Part shown: positions 6,133 through 13,963 of the stretch, piece by piece
Layout: each line of letters begins with the position of its first letter
How positions within the stretch are numbered: position 1 is the stretch's first letter
Assembly: GCA_903908715.1 (NCBI GenBank)
Contig: CAIVSY010000032.1
Coordinates: 1-52,001, forward strand
DNA: 52,001 nucleotides
Source of the DNA: an uncultured bacterium
GTDB lineage: Bacteria; Verrucomicrobiota; Kiritimatiellia; CAIKKV01; CAITUY01
Direction: 5' to 3'
Notes under the pieces: generated by a model
Databases searched by the model: none
Told to the model about the DNA's origin: nothing
Seen by the model: the letters and a program-made list of their open reading frames with translations, nothing else
Position numbers and translations under genes: made by a program

Positions 6133-8559
6133 ATGCCGGGATCTGAATTCGACAATGATCCGTTGAAGTTCGCCTCGCTGCTGGCACACCAGTTGCAATC
6201 GCCGCTGGCGGCCGTGAGTGCCGCGTTACAGACGGTGCTGGGTGAGTACACGGGACCGTTGCCGCCTTCCCTCCGCGATCCGCTGGAGCGGGCCAACCAG
6301 CGATGCGATCAGGCGATTCATTCCGTGCGCAGGATGCTGGCGATCATCCGGGCCGGTGCGGGGCAGGGGCCCGGCGAGCCGGCGGCTTCGCTGGTCAATG
6401 TTCTCCGCGCGGTGCATGCACAGCATGTACCCGAAGCCAGCCGGCGTGACATTTCCCTGCAGCTGGACCTGCAGGCTGCGCCTTGTCTTGTGAGACCCGG
6501 CCAGGCGGCTCTCACGGAGGCCATCGGGGCGTTGGTGAGCAATGCCGTGAAATACACTCCTGACCACGGACGGATTTGCATCCGGACCCTGGCGGGGGAA
6601 TCGTCCGGATGGGTCCGGCTCACGGTGGCGGACAGCGGGATCGGGGTCGCTGTCGAGGAGTTGGGAAAAATCTTCACCCCGTTCTACCGTTCCGCGGCGG
6701 CGCGGCATTCCGCCCGGCCCGGGGTGGGGTTGGGTCTGGCGTTTGTGAAGAGTATTGTGGAAGCCTCCGGCGGCAAGGTGGGAGCAGGAAAATCCCGGGA
6801 GCTCGGGGGTGCGGAGTTCAATCTGGACCTGGTTGTGACCGGGGCCGAGGGAGCGGTGTCGGGCGATTCCGGCGGGCGTGCGGCGGGGATGAAGGTTGTC
6901 ATTATTGGGGGGGTTACGGCCGGGCCCAAGGCGGCGGCGCGGATCATCCGGCTCCAGCCGGAAACGGATGTGACAATCATTGAGCAGGGCAGTGTGCTTT
7001 CCTACGCGGGATGCGGCCTGCCGCATTATGTTGCCGGCGTGGTGCGTGACCAGAAGCGGCTTCTTTCCAGTTCGGCGGGTGTGGTGCGTGACCCGGTTTT
7101 TTTCCGCAACGTGATGAACGTGCATGTCCTGAACCAGACCCTGGCCGTGGAGGTGGATCCGCACGGCAAGCGGGTACGGGTCCGGGATACGCTGGCCGGG
7201 CGGGAGCAATGGTTGCCCTATGACAAGCTCCTGCTGGCGACGGGTGCCTCGGCCTACATCCCGGAAACCCTGCGCACACCGCTGCGGCAGGTGTTCACCT
7301 TGCATGGGATGCGGGATGCTGAGGGGATCCGAAGTGCGCTTGCCGATGCCATGGCCCGGGATGTGGTGATTGTCGGCGGGGGGCTGATCGGGATCGAGAT
7401 GACCGAGGCGCTGGTTCGCAAGGGGGCCCGGGTAACGATCATTGAGCGGTTGCCGCACATCCTGCCGATCCTGGATGCCGACATGGCGGTTATAGTGGAG
7501 CGCCATCTTGAATCCCACGGGGTCAGGATTGTGACCGGCGCGGTGGCCCGGCGCCTGGAGGGGGATACGGTGGTGACGGCCGTGGAGACCGACAAGGGGA
7601 CGTTCCCGGCGGACCTTGTGATCCTTGCTTGCGGGATCCGGCCCAATGTGGAGCTGGCCGCTTCCGCCGGAGTGCATCTCGGGGAGACGGGAGCGATCCG
7701 TGTGGATGATCGGATGCGGACCTCGCAGCCCGATATTTTTGCCGCGGGTGATTGTGCCGAGACCGTGCACCGGATGACGGGGCGTGCCTGTTACATTCCC
7801 CTTGGTTCCACGGCGACCAAGCAGGGGCGCGTGGCGGCAGCCGGAATCTGCGGAAAGGACGATCGTTTTCCCGGCGTGCTCGGCAGTTCCATTTGCCGGA
7901 TTTTCGAATACACGGTGGCGCGGACGGGGCTGGGCGAGGCCGAGGCCCGCGCGGCGGGATATGATGTGATGACGGTTCTGACGCCCGGACTCGACCGGGC
8001 CCACTATCTGCCGCATGCGGGCATGCTGATGCTCAAGCTGATGGTCGACCGGTCCACCCGCCGGTTGCTTGGGGCTCAGTCGGTCGGTCCCGGCGCGGGC
8101 GACAAGCGGATCGATGTGGCGTCCCTTGCGATTGTTTCCGGGCGGACGGTGGATGACCTGGCGAACGAGGACTTGTGTTACGGCCCGTCCTATTCCACGG
8201 CGATGGACAACCTGATTACCGCCGCCAATGTGGCGCGCAACAAGCTTGACGGGCTCTTTGAGGGTATATCGCCGGCCGAGGTGCACGACAGGTTGCTCCG
8301 GCACGAGGATCTGGTTTTTCTCGACGTGCGGACGCCGGAGGAGTATGAGCATCAACGTCTGCCGCGGGCGTTGCTGTTCCCGCTGGGCGCGTTGCGGGAG
8401 AGGATGTCGGAATTGCCGCGGGACCGGTTGATGGTATTGTTCTGTGATGTTTCGCTTCGCGCTTATGAAGGCGCGTTGATCCTGCGGGCGGCGGGATTCC
8501 GCCACGTCAAGGTGATGGAAGGCGGGATGGCCATGTGGCCGTACGAGAAGGTTGAATAG
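6133..8559 (+). CDS. Histidine kinase / CoA-disulfide reductase / rhodanese fusion
   Basis: One uninterrupted frame of about 808 residues joins three modules. Residues 1-250 are a soluble histidine kinase core without sensor domain or membrane segment: phospho-acceptor His19 in LLAHQLQSPL, N-box LVSNAVKYTP, then VADSGIGV and GVGLGLAFVK. From about residue 253 (MKVVIIGGVTAG, nt 6889) comes a flavin pyridine-nucleotide reductase of the CoA-disulfide reductase/NADH oxidase type. It has the redox Cys in SYAGCGLPHY (Cys42 of that module), the NAD site VVIVGGGLIGIE and the FAD site IFAAGDCAE. The last 95 residues are a rhodanese domain with Cys771 in FCDVSLRAYEGA. It sits between hypA and hypB. No response regulator is nearby. 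Internal initiation at 6889 could also yield the reductase alone. Confidence 0.85.
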   Translation: MPGSEFDNDPLKFASLLAHQLQSPLAAVSAALQTVLGEYTGPLPPSLRDPLERANQRCDQAIHSVRRMLAIIRAGAGQGPGEPAASLVNVLRAVHAQHVPEASRRDISLQLDLQAAPCLVRPGQAALTEAIGALVSNAVKYTPDHGRICIRTLAGESSGWVRLTVADSGIGVAVEELGKIFTPFYRSAAARHSARPGVGLGLAFVKSIVEASGGKVGAGKSRELGGAEFNLDLVVTGAEGAVSGDSGGRAAGMKVVIIGGVTAGPKAAARIIRLQPETDVTIIEQGSVLSYAGCGLPHYVAGVVRDQKRLLSSSAGVVRDPVFFRNVMNVHVLNQTLAVEVDPHGKRVRVRDTLAGREQWLPYDKLLLATGASAYIPETLRTPLRQVFTLHGMRDAEGIRSALADAMARDVVIVGGGLIGIEMTEALVRKGARVTIIERLPHILPILDADMAVIVERHLESHGVRIVTGAVARRLEGDTVVTAVETDKGTFPADLVILACGIRPNVELAASAGVHLGETGAIRVDDRMRTSQPDIFAAGDCAETVHRMTGRACYIPLGSTATKQGRVAAAGICGKDDRFPGVLGSSICRIFEYTVARTGLGEAEARAAGYDVMTVLTPGLDRAHYLPHAGMLMLKLMVDRSTRRLLGAQSVGPGAGDKRIDVASLAIVSGRTVDDLANEDLCYGPSYSTAMDNLITAANVARNKLDGLFEGISPAEVHDRLLRHEDLVFLDVRTPEEYEHQRLPRALLFPLGALRERMSELPRDRLMVLFCDVSLRAYEGALILRAAGFRHVKVMEGGMAMWPYEKVE

Positions 8560-8584
8560 CAGGAAGGGGAGCGAGGCGAAGGAT

Positions 8585-9367
8585 ATGTGCAAGGATTGCG
8601 GTTGTGAACAAGCGGCAGGCCACCGGCATGATCATTCGCATGATCACGGGCATGACCATTCCCATTCCCATGGCCACGAGCACCCTCATGATCACGGGGG
8701 CGGGCACTCCCATGCGGAGCGGCGCACGATCCTCCTCGAGCGCAAGGTCCTGTCTGAAAACGACGAGCAGGCGGCGGCCAACCGGGCCTGGCTTGCGGCG
8801 CGCGGGGTGGTGGCCATCAACCTGATTTCCTCGCCGGGGTCAGGCAAGACGCTGCTGCTCGAGCGTACGCTGGAGCGGTTGCGCGGCCGGATTCGTTGCG
8901 CGGTCATCACGGGTGACCAGCAGACCGACAACGATGCACGGCGGCTGAGGGGCAAGGGTGCGGAGGTGCGTCAGATTGAGACGATCAGCGCCTGTCATCT
9001 CGATGCGGCGCGCGTGGGGCAGTTGCTGCCCGAGGTGGCGGGGGACGGGATCCGGCTGTTGTTCATCGAGAACGTGGGGAACCTGGTTTGTCCGGCCGCG
9101 TTTGACCTTGGGGAGAATTTCAAGGTGGCGCTGCTTTCCACGACGGAAGGGGAGGACAAGCCGGTCAAGTATCCGGCGTTATTCGGGATGGCCCCGGTGG
9201 TGGTGTTGACCAAGATCGACCTGGTTCCGCATCTCGACTGGGATCTGGCGAAGTGCCGCGAGTATCTGCGGAAGATCCGGCCGGGTGTCTTCGTCTTTGA
9301 GCTCAGTGCCCGGACCGGGGTGGGCATGGACCGGTGGATAGAATACCTGGAAAACCTGGCTGGCTGA
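8585..9367 (+). CDS. hypB: Hydrogenase nickel incorporation GTPase HypB
   Basis: HypB is the GTPase that drives nickel transfer during [NiFe] hydrogenase maturation. The 260-residue product begins MCKDCGC, the high-affinity nickel motif CXXCGC. A stretch of about 30 residues very rich in His, with Asp and Gly, follows (about 13-45) and suggests nickel storage. The G domain has the P-loop SSPGSGKT, FIENVGNLVCP with a metal-binding Cys, and the guanine motif TKID. ATG 8585 is chosen because it gives the CXXCGC terminus. It lies 25 nt after the fusion gene, and its stop abuts the next ATG. Confidence 0.97.
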   Translation: MCKDCGCEQAAGHRHDHSHDHGHDHSHSHGHEHPHDHGGGHSHAERRTILLERKVLSENDEQAAANRAWLAARGVVAINLISSPGSGKTLLLERTLERLRGRIRCAVITGDQQTDNDARRLRGKGAEVRQIETISACHLDAARVGQLLPEVAGDGIRLLFIENVGNLVCPAAFDLGENFKVALLSTTEGEDKPVKYPALFGMAPVVVLTKIDLVPHLDWDLAKCREYLRKIRPGVFVFELSARTGVGMDRWIEYLENLAG

Positions 9368-9802
9368 ATGGAAACGGCGCAAGACATCCTGGACCGCAAG
9401 GGGCATGTGGTTCACAGCATCACGGCCGATGATACGGTCTTCGAGGCCATACGCCGGATGGACGAGCTGCATGTCGGGGCGTTGCTGGTGATGGAGGGGG
9501 AGAAGATGGTTGGGATCATCACCGAGCGCGATTACGCCCGCAAGGTCATTCTCAAGGGACGTGCCTCGGCGACAACGCGGGTGGCTGAGATCATGAGTCA
9601 TCGCGTGAGCCACGTGAAGACCGGAGATACGGTGGAACACTGCCTGGCGCTGATGACAGAGCGGAATGTGAGGCACCTTCCGGTCATGGATCACGGGCGT
9701 GTGGTTGGGTTGCTTTCCATGCGCGACCTGGTGGCCGGGCGCCGGGCGGTTAACGAGTTCATTCTCGCCCAGCTAAAGGGAGCCGGATCCGAGGCCGGCT
9801 GA
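9368..9802 (+). CDS. Tandem CBS-domain protein
   Basis: This 144-residue protein consists of two CBS domains: about 8-65, with GALLVMEGEKMVGIITERDYARK, and about 75-130, with VRHLPVMDHGRVVGLLSMRDL. CBS pairs bind adenine nucleotides and act as regulatory or sensory modules. The ATG directly follows the hypB stop (TGAATG), so translation is coupled and the gene is the last of the hyp operon. A link between cell energy state and hydrogenase maturation is inferred only from this position. Confidence 0.9.
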   Translation: METAQDILDRKGHVVHSITADDTVFEAIRRMDELHVGALLVMEGEKMVGIITERDYARKVILKGRASATTRVAEIMSHRVSHVKTGDTVEHCLALMTERNVRHLPVMDHGRVVGLLSMRDLVAGRRAVNEFILAQLKGAGSEAG

Positions 9803-9805
9803 GAT

Positions 9806-9829
9806 CCCGCGCGGGTTTCCCGCAGCGGG
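9806..9829. terminator. Possible bidirectional hairpin between convergent genes
   Basis: The 33-nt gap between the convergent CBS gene and dapA holds alternative stems: GCGGG-TTT-CCCGC at 9811-9823, and outer CCCGC (9806-9810) pairing with GCGGG (9825-9829). There is no T-tract on either side, so intrinsic termination is uncertain. Confidence 0.35.
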
Positions 9830-9835
9830 ACCGGT

Positions 9836-10705
9836 TCAGGCGAGCAGCCCGATTTCCCGCAGGCATTCCGCCAGTTTTTTCTTGTTGGCCGCCGAGGTTT
9901 CGCACAGGGGCAGGCGATAGGTTTCCTCGATCAGTCCGGTCATGGCCATGGCGGCCTTGATCGGGATGGGATTCGTATCGATGAAGATATCGGTGAACAG
10001 GCGGTGATACTTCAAGTGCAATGTTCGGGCCTCGTCCCAGCGCCCGGCGGCGGCGGCGTGAACGAGGTCGGCCACGGGTTTCGGGGCGATGTTGGAAGCC
10101 ACGCTGATGACGCCGCCGGCGCCGACGGCCATCATCGGGAGAGTCAGCGAATCATCGCCGGAGAGAACGGTGATCTTGCAGGAGCGCAGGATATGACTGA
10201 CGCGGTCCACGCTGCCGGCGGCCTCCTTGACGGCGACCACTTTCGGGTGCTGGGCGAGGCGGGTGATGGTGGCCACGTCGATTTCCCGCGCGCTGCGGCC
10301 GGGAACATTGTAGAGCACCACGGGCAGGCCGAGATCCGCGACGGCTGAGAAATGCCGGTAGAGGCCTTCCTGGTTCGGCTTGTTGTAGTAGGGCGTTACC
10401 TGGAGGGTGCCGTCGGCTCCGGCCTTCTGGGCATGGCGGGTCAGTTCGAGCGCTTCGGCGGTTGAGTTCGCGCCGGTTCCGGCGATGACCCGGATTTTCC
10501 CGCGGCAGGCCTCGATGCTGACCTCGATGATTTTCGCGTGTTCCTCGAAATCCACGGTCGGGGATTCCCCGGTGGTGCCGACCGGCACGATGCCGTCGAT
10601 TCCGCCTTCGATCTGCAGGGCGATCAGTGCGCGGAGTTTGCCGTAGTCAACGCTGCCGTTGGCGTTGAACGGTGTGACGATGGCTGTATAGGCTCCTTCA
10701 AACAT
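9836..10705 (-). CDS. dapA: 4-hydroxy-tetrahydrodipicolinate synthase
   Basis: DapA condenses pyruvate with aspartate semialdehyde, the first committed step to diaminopimelate and lysine. The 289-residue product has the family length and motifs: GTTGESPT (43-50), YYNKPNQEGLY (106-116), Tyr132 and Arg137 in YNVPGR, and the Schiff-base Lys160 in VVAVKEA. A good ribosome site (AGGAGAG) precedes the start on the minus strand. It lies 57 nt after lysA and ends the minus-strand group lgt-rluD-lysA-dapA. Confidence 0.97.
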   Translation of the reverse strand: MFEGAYTAIVTPFNANGSVDYGKLRALIALQIEGGIDGIVPVGTTGESPTVDFEEHAKIIEVSIEACRGKIRVIAGTGANSTAEALELTRHAQKAGADGTLQVTPYYNKPNQEGLYRHFSAVADLGLPVVLYNVPGRSAREIDVATITRLAQHPKVVAVKEAAGSVDRVSHILRSCKITVLSGDDSLTLPMMAVGAGGVISVASNIAPKPVADLVHAAAAGRWDEARTLHLKYHRLFTDIFIDTNPIPIKAAMAMTGLIEETYRLPLCETSAANKKKLAECLREIGLLA

Positions 10706-10762
10706 GGTGAGCTCTCCTCTGTAACAACGTTCTTTCTCCTGTACACCAGTGCGTGCGGATCA

Positions 10763-12004
10763 TCAAGGTGATTCGGCGGTCAGGAGGTCGTCCCACGTTT
10801 CGCGGCGGCGCACGAGCGTGGCGGAATTGCCGTCGACCATGATTTCGGCTGGACGCGGGCGGCTGTTGTAATTCGAGGCCATGGCGAACCCGTAGGCTCC
10901 TGCGCTCAGCGCGGCGACGAGATCGCCCTCGGCGACGGCGGGCAGTTCGCGGTCCTGGGCGAGGAAGTCGCCTGACTCGCAGATGGGTCCGACGAGGTCG
11001 CCCGTGACTTTCCGCGGGGTTTCCGTGACCGGGAGGATTTCATGGTGGGCCTGGTACAGGGAGGGGCGGATCAGGTCATTCATGGCGGCGTCGACGACGA
11101 TGAACGTCTTGAAATGGCTTTCCTTCACGTACTGGACACGGCTGACGAGGATGCCGGCATTACCGACGATGCTGCGTCCCGGTTCCATGGCCACCTCGAG
11201 ATTCAGTTCGCGGAGGATGGGCAGGACAGATTGGGCGAAGACGGCGGGGTTCAGGGTTTCCTGATCCGGCTTGTACTGGATGCCGAGTCCGCCGCCGATA
11301 TCCAGGCAGCGGAAGGAGGGATACAGTTTCTTCAGTGCGAGGCAGATCGGCTGGATTTTCGCCAGGGCTTCGGCGAACGGGTCCGCGGAGAGGATTTGCG
11401 AGCCGATATGGACGTGCAGGCCCGCGATTTCGATATTCGGGAGGGCGGCGGCCATTTCATAGGCTTTCAGGGCGCGTTCGAGATCCAGGCCGAACTTATT
11501 TTCCTTCTTCCCGGTGCTGATGTACTTGTGGGTTTTGGGATCCACATCGGGGTTCACGCGGAAGGCGATGCGGCCGGTGACGCCGAGGCGGCGGGCGCAT
11601 TCGGAGATGCGGCGGGCTTCCGGTTCCGACTCGACGGTGAAGAACCTGATTTTCTCCTTCAGTGCGTATTCGATTTCCTCGCGGGTTTTCCCCACTCCGG
11701 CAAAGACGACCTTTTCGGCCTTGCCGCCGGCCTTCAGGACGCGGAACAGTTCGCCGCCGGAAACGATATCGAAGCCGGATCCCTCGGCGGCCAGGGTCCG
11801 GATGATGGCGGCATTCGAGTTGGCTTTTACCGAGTAGCAGATCAGCGGTTTGACTTCCGCCATGGCTGTGGCGATGGCGCGGTAGCGTTCCTGCAGGTGG
11901 CTGCGGCTGTAGATATACAGCGGGGTGCCATAACGGTTGGCGAGGTCCTCGACGGAAACGTCTTCCGCGAACAATTTTCCCGAGCGATAGGCGAAGGCTT
12001 GCAT
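10763..12004 (-). CDS. lysA: Diaminopimelate decarboxylase
   Basis: LysA converts meso-diaminopimelate to lysine using PLP. The 413-residue product has the PLP lysine K60 in CYSVKANSN, HVHIGSQ, GGGLGIQY, EPGRSIVGNAG and the active-site CESGDFLA. The start is placed at MQAFAYRSGK (nt 12004), where the homologous domain begins. A longer frame to 12112 would add 36 residues of low-complexity sequence. A weak GGAAAG stands before the chosen ATG. Confidence 0.96.
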   Translation of the reverse strand: MQAFAYRSGKLFAEDVSVEDLANRYGTPLYIYSRSHLQERYRAIATAMAEVKPLICYSVKANSNAAIIRTLAAEGSGFDIVSGGELFRVLKAGGKAEKVVFAGVGKTREEIEYALKEKIRFFTVESEPEARRISECARRLGVTGRIAFRVNPDVDPKTHKYISTGKKENKFGLDLERALKAYEMAAALPNIEIAGLHVHIGSQILSADPFAEALAKIQPICLALKKLYPSFRCLDIGGGLGIQYKPDQETLNPAVFAQSVLPILRELNLEVAMEPGRSIVGNAGILVSRVQYVKESHFKTFIVVDAAMNDLIRPSLYQAHHEILPVTETPRKVTGDLVGPICESGDFLAQDRELPAVAEGDLVAALSAGAYGFAMASNYNSRPRPAEIMVDGNSATLVRRRETWDDLLTAESP

Positions 12005-12108
12005 GGTGGTCTTTCCGGTTTTGTTTTTTGGGGAGGAATAGCTATCACAAAGCACGCAGGGTTGCAATGGGGCAGTCGGCGCTGGAAAGGGGGTATGCGG
12101 ACCGGTGG

Positions 12109-13029
12109 TCACGAGCGCAGGGCATCGAGAAGGCCGGCCATATCGGGCGGGAGGGGTGCCTCGAAGGTCAGGGTTTTGCCGGTACGGGGATGCTCAAGGG
12201 TCAGGCTTGCGGCGTGCAGCATCTGGCGTGTTGGTGCGGGGGCGGGCAGGCAGTCCTCGCGGCGGCGGCCGTATTGGGGGTCGCCCACGATCGGGTGGCC
12301 CAGGAATGCCATATGCACACGGATCTGGTGGGTGCGTCCGGTCTCGATCCGCACCCGCAGGAGGCTTGTGGTCGGGAAGATTTCGGCGGTTTCGTAGGAG
12401 GTGACGGCGGGGCGGCCCGAGGCGGGTGTGGCGCTCATGCGCTTGCGGTCCCGCGGGTGACGGCCGATCAGGGTTTCGGCGCGGCCGGACGGCGGGCTGG
12501 GCCGTCCCCAGACCAGGGTGAGATATTCCTTGATCACGCGGCGGTGTCGGAATTGGTTGACGAGCGAAAGCATGGCGGCGGCATTCTTGGCGACGGCGAT
12601 GACGCCGGTGGTATCGCGGTCCAGCCGGTGCACGATACCCGGGCGTTTTTCGCCGCCGATTCCGGCCAGGTCGGGACAATGTGCGAGGAGGGCATTCACC
12701 AGTGTGCCGGTGGCGTGTCCGGCTGCGGGATGCACGACGAGTCCGGCCGGCTTGTTCAGGACGATGATATCCGGATCTTCGAAAAGGATTTGCAGGGGGA
12801 TGTCCTCCGGTTCCATGCGGGATTCCGCCGGAGGGGGGATTTCGACTGAAAGGTTCATGCCGGCCGAAAGCTTCTGGCTGGGTTTGGCGGCTTGTCCGTT
12901 CAGCCGGATGTGGCCCGAGGCGATCAGCGCCTGGATTCGTGATCGTGAAAGGTCGGAGAGCCGGGAGCCCAGCCAGACATCCAGCCGTTTGCCGGCGGCC
13001 TCAGGAGGAACGTGCAGGGTTTCTTGCAT
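12109..13029 (-). CDS. rluD: 23S rRNA pseudouridine synthase, RluD-like
   Basis: This 306-residue protein of the RluA family has an N-terminal S4 RNA-binding domain (about 12-60, RLDVWLGSRLSDLSRSRIQ) and a catalytic domain. The catalytic aspartate is in HRLDRDTTGV, and NKPAGLVVHP and RTHQIRVHM are also typical. RluD modifies helix 69 of 23S rRNA; other RluA-family targets cannot be excluded. Its start overlaps the end of lgt by 29 nt, so the two are coupled. Confidence 0.93.
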   Translation of the reverse strand: MQETLHVPPEAAGKRLDVWLGSRLSDLSRSRIQALIASGHIRLNGQAAKPSQKLSAGMNLSVEIPPPAESRMEPEDIPLQILFEDPDIIVLNKPAGLVVHPAAGHATGTLVNALLAHCPDLAGIGGEKRPGIVHRLDRDTTGVIAVAKNAAAMLSLVNQFRHRRVIKEYLTLVWGRPSPPSGRAETLIGRHPRDRKRMSATPASGRPAVTSYETAEIFPTTSLLRVRIETGRTHQIRVHMAFLGHPIVGDPQYGRRREDCLPAPAPTRQMLHAASLTLEHPRTGKTLTFEAPLPPDMAGLLDALRS

Positions 13030-13771
13030 GACGGCGCAGGAGGAGGGTCCAGAATGCGATACCGCAAAGCATCAGCACGAGACTGGTATACTGGGCGACA
13101 TGGAGTCCGCCCATGAGGAGCCGTTCGTCGCCACGGAGGAATTCCAGCAGGAATCGTCCTGCGGGATACAGGATGAGGTAGAGGGCCAGCAGGGTGCCAT
13201 GGGGAATCTTGTGGGCGTCGCGGCGCAGGGTGGTTGCGAGGAGAAATCCATACACGGCAAGGTTGAACGCTGCCTCGTAGAGTTGGACGGGGTATTGCGT
13301 CAGGCCGGCAGTGAATAGGGAGGGTGATTTCACATCCGCCCCGTGACAGCAGCCGTTCATGAAGCACCCGATGCGTCCGAAGACGTGGCCCAGCGGCAAG
13401 GCGGAGACGCTGAAATCGGCGAGTGAAAGGAAGGATTCTCCTTTCCGGAAGGCCAGCAGGGCCAGGGCTGCGACGGCCCCGATGAATCCGCCGTAGAAGA
13501 CCAGGCCGCCCTGGTCGATACGGAAGATTTCCCGGGGTGTCTGGAGGTAGTAATCGAGATTCGCCAGGACATAGGCGATCCGGGCGCCGAGGATTCCGCC
13601 CAGCATCAGCCAAAGGGCCAGATCGCCTGCGGTGGTGGAGGGCCGGCCCTGTTTACGGGCCAGAAGGCTCCAGTGGATCATTCCTGCCAGGAAGGCGATG
13701 GCCATCCAGATACCGAACCAATAGATGGGGCGGTTTCCAATCTGGAAGCAGATGGGATCGATCGTATGCAT
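13001..13771 (-). CDS. lgt: Prolipoprotein diacylglyceryl transferase
   Basis: Lgt attaches diacylglycerol to the lipobox cysteine of prolipoproteins at the inner membrane. The 256-residue polytopic product has the signature GRIGCFMNGCCHG and the conserved GGLVFYGGFIGA and PAGRFLLEFLRGDER segments. About seven hydrophobic segments are visible. It is the first gene of the minus-strand group. At least one predicted lipoprotein in the window (the Wza-like protein) would be a substrate. Confidence 0.96.
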   Translation of the reverse strand: MHTIDPICFQIGNRPIYWFGIWMAIAFLAGMIHWSLLARKQGRPSTTAGDLALWLMLGGILGARIAYVLANLDYYLQTPREIFRIDQGGLVFYGGFIGAVAALALLAFRKGESFLSLADFSVSALPLGHVFGRIGCFMNGCCHGADVKSPSLFTAGLTQYPVQLYEAAFNLAVYGFLLATTLRRDAHKIPHGTLLALYLILYPAGRFLLEFLRGDERLLMGGLHVAQYTSLVLMLCGIAFWTLLLRRHARNPARSS

Positions 13772-13887
13772 AACGGTTTCCTGAGACGTGTTTTACGTGA
13801 CGAAAAGGAAGGAATCAGGACTGGCGGGCGGCTCCCGGTCAATTGACGGGCTGGTGCCGCAAGCGAACCGGGTTATTGAGTTTCCTG

Positions 13888-13916
13888 TGGACATGGCATG
13901 GGACAGTATGCACAAT
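13888..13916 (+). promoter_or_regulatory. Possible sigma-70-type promoter of the Ser/Thr kinase gene
   Basis: TGGACA (13888-13893) and CACAAT (13911-13916) are separated by 17 nt, matching five and four of six consensus positions. They lie in the 192-nt gap between the divergent lgt and kinase genes, about 50 nt before the kinase start. Confidence 0.33.
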
Positions 13917-13963
13917 GCATTGGTTAAGACCAAATTAATAATACAAGGTTTAGGAACGGATGC

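Noticed and set aside
6226-8592. A 788-codon frame opposite the kinase/reductase fusion
   Set aside because: It mirrors the codon structure of a strong plus-strand gene, has His/Arg/Gln-rich sequence without any motif, and is a GC-driven shadow.
11042-12397. A 451-codon plus-strand frame over lysA and rluD
   Set aside because: lysA and rluD on the minus strand have full sets of catalytic motifs, while the plus-strand translation matches nothing and crosses two genes.
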